DNA of 33,325 nt from Chloroflexota bacterium (GTDB lineage: Bacteria > Chloroflexota > Anaerolineae > Caldilineales > Caldilineaceae): positions 1 through 33,325 of the forward strand of contig JAJRVT010000204.1 of NCBI GenBank assembly GCA_024277175.1, given 5' to 3'. The notes below the pieces were generated by a model, which saw only the letters and a list, made by a program, of their open reading frames with translations, made no database searches and was not told where the DNA came from. Shown here piece by piece: positions 19,060 to 24,710 of this stretch (position 1 is the first letter of the stretch; the number at the start of each line of letters is the position of its first letter). A program made the translations under genes and the position numbers.

Positions 19060-19089
19060 TTGGCGTTTCAGAATCCCGACCATTACAAT
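19060..19089 (+). promoter_or_regulatory. Promoter giving a nearly leaderless glycosyltransferase mRNA
   Basis: TTGGCG (19060-19065), 18-nt spacer, TACAAT (19084-19089). A start 6-7 nt downstream falls at about 19096, three bases before the ATG at 19099. Confidence 0.5.
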
Positions 19090-19098
19090 AGACCATCG

Positions 19099-21102
19099 AT
19101 GAATGCTGATCTGAACCTGAGAACAGCCCGCAGGGCGGCGTTGCTGGCCATTGTGCTGGCCGCCTTCACCCTGCGCGTTCACGAACTGACCCGGCAAGAC
19201 ATCTGGTGGGACGAGGCGCGTAATATCGACGTCGCGTTGCGTCCACTTTTGCATGTAGCCAACGCGCCGGAACTGGACATCCACCCGCCGGTCTACTTCT
19301 GGCTGCTTCATTTCTGGAGCCGGCTGGCCGCGCTCCACGTGGGCGACAACCCGGTTCCCCTGGCCTTCCTCACCCGCTATCTGAGCGTGGCCGCGGGCGT
19401 GGTCGGCGTGGCGCTCCTCTATCAACTGGCGCGCAAAGTGGCCCGAAGCCCTGAAGCCGGTCTCCTGGCCGCGGCCGTGGGCGTCTTCTCCCCCTTCTGG
19501 CTGGCCGAAAGCCAGGAAACCCGCATGTACGCGCTGGGCTTCGCGCTCCTGACCGCCGCGGCCCTGGCCCTGCTCCAGATCACCCAACCCCCAATCTCCA
19601 ATCTCCAATCTCCAGCCCGCCGCTACCGTTATCACGCGCCCTTCATCGTCCTATCCGCCCTGGCCCTCCTCACCCACTACAACGCAGTCTTCATTCTGGT
19701 GGCCTGGTATGGCTGGTGGGGCGTCTGGGCGCTATCGCGAACCGACCGCTGGCCTCGGCTGCGGGACGTCTTCCTGAGTGGCCTGGCCATGACCGCACTG
19801 GTCGCGCCCGTCGCGCCCATCGCCCTGCGCCAGATCCCCGGCTACGCCAACCCCAACCTGACCGTCCCCGGCGTGGGCGACTACCTGCTCCAGAACTGGC
19901 GAGCTTACCTGGGCGGCTACGCCTTCGATCCGGCGCTGCTCCGCGGCTACGGGAACCCCTGGCTCTGGGGCGCGCTGGTCCTGCTGGGCGCGGGGGTTGT
20001 CCTGGCCGTGGTCTACGCGGTCCGGGACGGCGGCAAGCTAGCGTGGCCGTTGAGCTTCCTGATCGTTTGGTTGCTGGGCGGGCTGGCTCTATACTATATC
20101 GCTGTGCTCGACCGGGGCGCGTTCAACGTCCGCTACAGCAGCTTCGTCACCCCCGCGCTCTACGCGCTGGCGGGGATCTCCCTGGCCGCGCTGGGGCGGG
20201 CGTGGCGACCGCTGACGGCCATCGGCCTGATCGCGCTGCTGGTGGGCCTGATCGCGGGCGTGCGCGCGGACTTTTATGACAACCGCTTCGCGCGCGAGGA
20301 CATCTCCGGCGTCACCGCGTGGCTGCGGGAACAGGCGGGGCCGAACGACGTCATTTTCGTGGACCAGAAGTACCCCTTCGGCTTCTACTACGGGCGCTAC
20401 GCTATCGACCCGAATGAGACGCCTGCGGGGGACGAGGCCGCGCCGGCCCGCTACCTGTTCGTGGACATCAACGCCATCGACCGGCGGCTGAATGAGTGGG
20501 CCAAAGACGCTGAGACGGTCTACTGGGTGCAGTGGTTCGAGAGCGACACCGACCCCCGCCGCGCGGTCCCGTTCCTGCTGGACAAGGCCGGCAAGCGCGC
20601 GGGCGAGCAGAATTTCCAGGGCTACACCGTGGAGTGGTGGGAGATGACGCCGCCCAACCGCTTCGAGCTGGCCCCCGATCCGGTCCCGGCCGCCTATCGC
20701 TGGCCCGCGGCCGTGGAGACGGTGGAGATCTCCTTGCCCCGGGACCCCGTGCCCGCGGGCGAGAGCGTCTTTGCGGCCATCCGCTGGCAGCTGGCCACCC
20801 AAACGCCGACGGAGAGGCCGCTCAAAGCACGGGTGGCCCTCTATGACGCCAACGACGGGCGGGTGGCCCAGAGCGATGAGCGGGTGCTCAATGACCGCCA
20901 TCTCATGCCCGGGCAGTGGGGCGCCGAGGACCGTCCGCTCAACGTCTACGAACTGGAGACGCCGCCCGACCTGGTCCCCGGAACCTATGACATCCGCCTG
21001 CTCGTCTACGACGCCGAAACCCTGGAGCCGCTGGAACTGGTGGACGAGGCCGGCAATCCCGCGGGGATTGAGGCGACGATTGGGCAGGTAAGCGTCGAGT
21101 GA
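19099..21102 (+). CDS. GT-C (GT39/ArnT-like) membrane glycosyltransferase
   Basis: 667 residues. The first extracytoplasmic loop has the acidic motif of GT39 enzymes (QDIWWDEARN, about residues 34-43) and later HPPVYFWLLHFWS, shared with many PMT_2-type proteins. About ten hydrophobic segments cover residues 12-410, followed by a soluble C-terminal region with a beta-sandwich-like end (VPGTYDIRLLVYDAETLEP). These enzymes use polyprenyl-phosphate sugars and act on the outer side of the membrane. The start ATG at 19099 has no Shine-Dalgarno, and the predicted transcript starts about 3 nt before it. Residues about 164-172 (PPISNLQSP) come from an in-frame heptamer array. It is the first gene of the glycan block. 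Confidence 0.85.
   Translation: MNADLNLRTARRAALLAIVLAAFTLRVHELTRQDIWWDEARNIDVALRPLLHVANAPELDIHPPVYFWLLHFWSRLAALHVGDNPVPLAFLTRYLSVAAGVVGVALLYQLARKVARSPEAGLLAAAVGVFSPFWLAESQETRMYALGFALLTAAALALLQITQPPISNLQSPARRYRYHAPFIVLSALALLTHYNAVFILVAWYGWWGVWALSRTDRWPRLRDVFLSGLAMTALVAPVAPIALRQIPGYANPNLTVPGVGDYLLQNWRAYLGGYAFDPALLRGYGNPWLWGALVLLGAGVVLAVVYAVRDGGKLAWPLSFLIVWLLGGLALYYIAVLDRGAFNVRYSSFVTPALYALAGISLAALGRAWRPLTAIGLIALLVGLIAGVRADFYDNRFAREDISGVTAWLREQAGPNDVIFVDQKYPFGFYYGRYAIDPNETPAGDEAAPARYLFVDINAIDRRLNEWAKDAETVYWVQWFESDTDPRRAVPFLLDKAGKRAGEQNFQGYTVEWWEMTPPNRFELAPDPVPAAYRWPAAVETVEISLPRDPVPAGESVFAAIRWQLATQTPTERPLKARVALYDANDGRVAQSDERVLNDRHLMPGQWGAEDRPLNVYELETPPDLVPGTYDIRLLVYDAETLEPLELVDEAGNPAGIEATIGQVSVE
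19586..19613 (+). repeat. In-frame heptamer array inside the glycosyltransferase
   Basis: AACCCCC followed by three exact AATCTCC units (19593-19613, 21 nt). The unit is the complement of GGAGATT in the array at 23664-23699. It is translated as PISNLQS in a cytoplasmic or periplasmic loop between membrane segments; three units keep the frame. Confidence 0.8.
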
Positions 21103-21112
21103 TCGCAATTGT

Positions 21113-21206
21113 AATAGAACGCGGATTGAGCGGATTAGGCGGAAAGAGCCGGATTTTTCAAAAAAATCCGTGCAGATCCGCTCAATCCGCCAAATCCGCG
21201 TTCTAT
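21113..21206. repeat. Compound hairpin repeat, family A copy 2
   Basis: Left arm from 21113 (AATAGAACGCGGATTGAGCG) pairs imperfectly with the right arm ending at 21206; an inner hairpin CGGATTTTT / AAAAATCCG lies at 21150-21170. Architecture and sequence match 3565-3661. It fills nearly all of the gap between the first and second glycosyltransferase genes. Confidence 0.85.
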
Positions 21207-21234
21207 CAAAGTTTGGCCGAACAGCCGTAATCCT

Positions 21235-23679
21235 ATGAATAAATATCGCGCCTTTGGCATCCTGATCCTTATCGGCCTGCTGGTCTCCATCTACACCATG
21301 ACCAGCGCCGGCCGTTTCCATATTGTGGACGAAGTCAGCCTCTTCGCGGTGACCGAATCCTGGGCCACCCGGGGCGAGGTGGACACCAATGCCATCGCCT
21401 GGACCCAGTGGGTCAACAGCCCAGGCGAGGTGCTGGGCGCGTTCGGGCCGAACGGGGAGGTCTACAGCAAGAAAGGGCCTGCGCCCGCGTTTCTGGCCAC
21501 GCCCTGGTATCTGCTCCTGCGCATGGGCGCGCTGATCGGCGCGGGGTTCGGGCTGTTGCAGGCCACCCTGCTCTGGAACGGCATCGTCACCGGGCTGACC
21601 GCGGCCCTGCTCTGGCTGACGGCCAACCGGCTGGGCTATCGCAACCGCACGGGCGCGCTGCTGGGCCTGCTCTTTGGCCTGGCCACCATCGCCTGGCCCT
21701 ACGCCAACCAGTTCTTCGGTGAACCGCTGAGCGCGTTCGCGTTGCTGCTGACTTTCTACGGCGTCCTGAGCTGGCGACGCAGCGGCCGCGTCTTCTGGAT
21801 GGCGCTCGCGGGCGTGGGCGCGGGCCTGGCCATCGCCACCGTGACCGCGCACATCCTGCTGGTGGGCGTCCTGGGGCTGTACGCGCTGGCCGGCTGGTGG
21901 TGGGATGGCAAACAGGGTGCGACCGATGATGCGGAAAGCAACGCAGACCGGGACGTCAAAGGGCTGCTCCTGGGGCTGGCCGCGTTTGTGATCCCCATCC
22001 TGATCGCCGGCGGGCTGCTCATGTGGTACAACGCGGTGCGCTTCGGCAGCCCCTTGGAGACCGGCTATCACTTCGACAGCGGCGAGGGCTTCACCACGCC
22101 CATCTGGAAAGGGTTCTGGGGCCTGATCTTCAGCCCGTACCGGGGCGTCTTCTGGCACACGCCCCTCTTCTTTGCCAGCATCATCGCCTTCGTTCCCTTC
22201 ACCCGTCGCCACAAGATCGAGGGCGCGACCATGGCTGCGCTGAGTCTCGTCCTGGTGGGTCTCTACAGCCTGTGGTGGATGTGGTGGGGCGGTTTCGCCT
22301 GGGGTCCCCGCTTCCTGGTCCCGTTGACGCCCTTCTGGGTGCTGGTTCTGGCGCCCTGGGCCGAACAGGTGGTCAACGCCGCCACCCGGTCCTCGCTCGG
22401 AGGAGGATTGCGCAAGCTGGGCGGCGGGGGCGTGGCCCTGATCGCGTTCGGGCTGCTCTCGCTGATCGTGCAGGCGGCCGCGGTCACAGTCAATTTCGTC
22501 AACTACGAGATCCGCCTGCGCTCGCTCTTCCCCACCGACTGGGCCGATCCGCTCAAGTTCGGCCCGCCGGCCCAGGGCGTAGGCGACTTCTTCCGCAGCC
22601 CGGTCTTCGGACAGTTCTGGCTCATGCGCGACAACTTCACGGCCAACACCGACCTGGCCTGGCTCTGGCCGGACGGCAACATCCAGTGGCTGCTGCTCAT
22701 CATCGGCGCGCTGGTCATCGGCACCCTGGTCGCGGCCTTCGTCTTCTGGTGGCGGGCCGATGAGGAGGGCGACAACGTGGTTCCCAGCCTCCCCATGCGC
22801 GTGCTCATCGCCATCCTGCCCCTGGTGCTCATGGCCACGTGGATGGGCGAGGTCTCCCGCAACCCGGCCTATGGCTCGCCGGGACAGGGCTACCGGGCCG
22901 TGCTGGAGACCATCTGCGCGGAGGAGAAGCCGGGGGAGGATGTGGTGGTGACCATCGCACCCTTCAGCTACCAGATCCCCATGAACTGGATGCCGACCCT
23001 CTGCCGCAGCGTGCCGCCCCTTTTCGGCTACGCCAAGGACAGCATGGCCTACGCAGAGACGGAGCAGGTCATGGCCAGCCTGATGACCCAATATGACCGC
23101 GTCTGGTTCGTTACCGGCGGGCTGCCCGTCAACGATCCGGAGAACAGCGTGGAGCGCTGGCTGGCCGACGCCGCGTTCAAAGCCGACGACCAGTGGTACG
23201 ATGACTTCCGGCTGGTGCGCTACGCCACGCCGGCTGGCCTGGAGGGCGCGCCCACGGCCAACTTCAGCATTCCCCTGCGCACCGAGAGCGGCAAGGTGGT
23301 GACCATCATGTCGGCCCAGGCTCCCCAGGCCATCGAGCCGGGCGGCATCCTACCCATCCGCATCGACTACGAGATCGTCACGCCCCAGGAGAGCGACCTG
23401 CGCTGGTTCGTGCAGCTGATCTCACCGGAGGGCTACCCGGTCGCGCTGCTGGACACCGGTCCCCTGGATGGTTACGTTCCCTTCACTGCGCTGCCCGTGA
23501 ACGAGATCCTGCGCGAGAACGCGGCCCTGCAACTGCCGGCCAACGCCGCGCCGGGCGTCTACCAGCTCATCGCCGGCCTCTACGATCCGACCGCGCCCGA
23601 CGCCGCGCGCCTGCGCACGCCGGATGGGAGTGATTTTGTGGAGTTGGGGAAGATTGCGGTGGGGGAGATTGGAGATTGA
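21235..23679 (+). CDS. GT-C-type membrane glycosyltransferase, second of the cluster
   Basis: 814 residues with about twelve hydrophobic segments. The first loop carries HIVDEVSLF (Asp-Glu near residue 31), in the place of the GT-C catalytic acid, and YSKKGPAPAFLATPWY, typical of this branch. The soluble C-terminal third ends in a beta domain with PGVYQLIAGLYDPT, matching the tails of the other two enzymes of the block. The ATG at 21235 (MNKYRAFG) lacks a Shine-Dalgarno; the gene follows the repeat at 21113-21206 by 28 nt. The last codons (EIGD-stop) are supplied by a heptamer array. Role: transfer of a sugar or phosphosugar to an envelope glycan; acceptor unknown. Confidence 0.82.
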   Translation: MNKYRAFGILILIGLLVSIYTMTSAGRFHIVDEVSLFAVTESWATRGEVDTNAIAWTQWVNSPGEVLGAFGPNGEVYSKKGPAPAFLATPWYLLLRMGALIGAGFGLLQATLLWNGIVTGLTAALLWLTANRLGYRNRTGALLGLLFGLATIAWPYANQFFGEPLSAFALLLTFYGVLSWRRSGRVFWMALAGVGAGLAIATVTAHILLVGVLGLYALAGWWWDGKQGATDDAESNADRDVKGLLLGLAAFVIPILIAGGLLMWYNAVRFGSPLETGYHFDSGEGFTTPIWKGFWGLIFSPYRGVFWHTPLFFASIIAFVPFTRRHKIEGATMAALSLVLVGLYSLWWMWWGGFAWGPRFLVPLTPFWVLVLAPWAEQVVNAATRSSLGGGLRKLGGGGVALIAFGLLSLIVQAAAVTVNFVNYEIRLRSLFPTDWADPLKFGPPAQGVGDFFRSPVFGQFWLMRDNFTANTDLAWLWPDGNIQWLLLIIGALVIGTLVAAFVFWWRADEEGDNVVPSLPMRVLIAILPLVLMATWMGEVSRNPAYGSPGQGYRAVLETICAEEKPGEDVVVTIAPFSYQIPMNWMPTLCRSVPPLFGYAKDSMAYAETEQVMASLMTQYDRVWFVTGGLPVNDPENSVERWLADAAFKADDQWYDDFRLVRYATPAGLEGAPTANFSIPLRTESGKVVTIMSAQAPQAIEPGGILPIRIDYEIVTPQESDLRWFVQLISPEGYPVALLDTGPLDGYVPFTALPVNEILRENAALQLPANAAPGVYQLIAGLYDPTAPDAARLRTPDGSDFVELGKIAVGEIGD

Positions 23680-23699
23680 AGATTGGAGATTGGGAGATT
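23664..23699. repeat. Heptamer array at a convergent gene junction (GGAGATT type)
   Basis: GGAGATT, GGAGATT, GAAGATT, GGAGATT and GGGAGATT in tandem. The stop codon of the plus-strand glycosyltransferase (TGA, 23677-23679) spans the second and third units. The minus-strand peptidase gene ends 11 nt further on. Confidence 0.85.
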
Positions 23700-23709
23700 G
23701 GGAATGCTA

Positions 23710-24171
23710 TTAGGATGGCGCTATACAGGCGAACGTGTTGTCCATTTCATCCCATGCGAGTTCAAATTCCAGATGCGTGATAGTTTGAGGAGTGCTGGAA
23801 AAGAACGGATCATGCAAATAGACAAGCCGCTCATCTATAGCAACGATGACGACTGCATGTTGCGTCGTTTCTTGCCAATAACTCAGGAGAGCGGTATCGA
23901 CAAACGCAATGCATGGGATGCCCTGAGCGAGGCGAGCTTCCAAATCGTTCAGCGTCCCCTGGCCGTATTCAACTGAAAAATTCAGGGATTCCAGACGTTT
24001 AAGATTGGAGGATGGCGCGCCAAGATCCGGAGTAATCTGCAGCAGCTTTAACAGACGGCGATAGCGAATCGAGCAACCCCAGTAGTCCAACACCATGGCG
24101 GCGCAGGCTGCCAGACAATCCGTTTCATGCTGCTGTTGACGATGGGAAATCCTCAGCCAATGAGTGGGCAT
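23710..24171 (-). CDS. C39-like cysteine peptidase, partner of an antitoxin-like protein
   Basis: 153 residues from the ATG at 24171. The papain-like C39 pattern is complete: oxyanion Gln in QQQHETDC, catalytic Cys19 (TDCLAACAAMVLDYWG), His105 (TQHAVVIV) and Asp121 (YLHDP). There is no signal peptide and no membrane segment, unlike the C39 domain of bacteriocin exporters, so it would act in the cytoplasm. The start is weakly supported (GAGA 8 nt upstream). Its first 47 nt overlap the 3' end of the antitoxin-like gene in another frame, so the two are translationally coupled. Sequence is less GC-rich than the glycan genes on either side, suggesting acquisition. An active protease toxin, or a housekeeping processing enzyme, are both open; I know similar pairs only as uncharacterised. 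Confidence 0.8.
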   Translation of the reverse strand: MPTHWLRISHRQQQHETDCLAACAAMVLDYWGCSIRYRRLLKLLQITPDLGAPSSNLKRLESLNFSVEYGQGTLNDLEARLAQGIPCIAFVDTALLSYWQETTQHAVVIVAIDERLVYLHDPFFSSTPQTITHLEFELAWDEMDNTFACIAPS

Positions 24172-24526
24172 TGCGTTTGATCTCGACAATTGCTTCGGAG
24201 GTGACCAAGAGTCGGCCGGTTTCGGCATCCACATCAATGTGGCCGACCTGTCCTACGATCCCACGCGACGGATAGGTGAGTGCAATGGGGACGCGCCAGA
24301 TGAGCCGGTCGGTCTTGACCAAGGCCGGTTGCTCAGGGCGCAAAAGATAGCTTACTTCGTCCAGCAGGAAACGCACAACTTTGCGGCGGGCCTCACCTGC
24401 GGTAACCTGCACGCTAGGTGGGAGAATCTGGAGACGCACCTCTTCGCCCTCCTGCAACGCCATTTCGTGCAACGGGGTGAAAACGCCGTTTTTGTAGACT
24501 GCTGTAATGGTTTCGACCACAGCCAC
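24125..24526 (-). CDS. DUF104/AF2212-like antitoxin-family protein with extra C-terminal domain
   Basis: 133 residues. The N-terminal segment ITAVYKNGVFTPLHEMAL followed by EGEEVRLQIL matches the short AF2212-like antitoxin fold (Val/Phe-rich strands, EGxxVxL). Residues about 45-120 form a second domain (DRLIWRVPIALTYPSRGIV, GHIDVDAETGRLL) that ordinary DUF104 antitoxins lack. Start: GTG at 24526 is the longest; GTG at 24520 with GAGG 7 nt upstream is preferable on the ribosome site. The gene has its own promoter (24677-24705) and a hairpin-rich leader, and overlaps the C39-like peptidase by 47 nt. Together they form a compact two-gene module placed against the direction of the glycan block. 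Confidence 0.75.
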   Translation of the reverse strand: MAVVETITAVYKNGVFTPLHEMALQEGEEVRLQILPPSVQVTAGEARRKVVRFLLDEVSYLLRPEQPALVKTDRLIWRVPIALTYPSRGIVGQVGHIDVDAETGRLLVTSEAIVEIKRNAHSLAEDFPSSTAA

Positions 24527-24550
24527 ACCTCATCTCGTGTTGCAAAGGCG

Positions 24551-24662
24551 GGCATGGTTTATTGCACAAATTCGTGTAACCGTAGGTGCAACTTGCAGCC
24601 GCACGATCGCCGATCAACCAGGTCGTGCGGCTACAAGCCGCATCTACGGATGAACCATGCCC
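24551..24662. repeat. Long inverted repeat in the leader of the antitoxin-like gene
   Basis: Arms 24580-24606 and 24623-24649 pair at about 23 of 27 positions (core GCAGCCGCACGA against TCGTGCGGCTAC), and outer arms GGCATGGTT (24551-24559) / AACCATGCC (24653-24661) extend the symmetry. It lies between the predicted promoter start (about 24670) and the gene start, so it forms the 5' leader RNA. Confidence 0.7.
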
Positions 24663-24676
24663 AAATGTGTGATTCG

Positions 24677-24705
24677 AGTATACCATTGTAAACAGCGCCG
24701 GTCAA
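24677..24705 (-). promoter_or_regulatory. Sigma70-type promoter for the antitoxin-like/C39 module
   Basis: On the minus strand: TTGACC (24705-24700), 17-nt spacer, TATACT (24682-24677) preceded by TGG (extended -10). It lies just before the divergent YfhO-like start codon. Confidence 0.7.
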
Positions 24706-24710
24706 TCGAT

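Larger units (their letters stand above)
18663..19098. other. Divergent intergenic region with several small repeats and two promoters
   Basis: About 435 nt. It carries a hairpin (18692-18711), a 22-bp direct repeat pair (18735-18787), the promoter of the CNNM/CorC gene (18790-18795), a 9-bp inverted pair (18850-18858 and 18889-18897), a fragment resembling repeat family A (AATCCGTGCAATCCGTGG near 19004-19021) and the promoter of the first glycosyltransferase. No coding sequence is supported. Confidence 0.6.

Noticed and set aside
18763-19635. A 290-codon minus-strand frame covering the intergenic region and the first glycosyltransferase
   Set aside because: Half is antisense to a real gene; the rest spans promoters and repeats and shows no protein features.
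20089-23091. A 1000-codon open frame on the minus strand
   Set aside because: It is antisense to two clear membrane glycosyltransferase genes. It arises from their GC-rich third positions and reads as low-complexity Arg/Gly/Gln/His-rich sequence with no domain.
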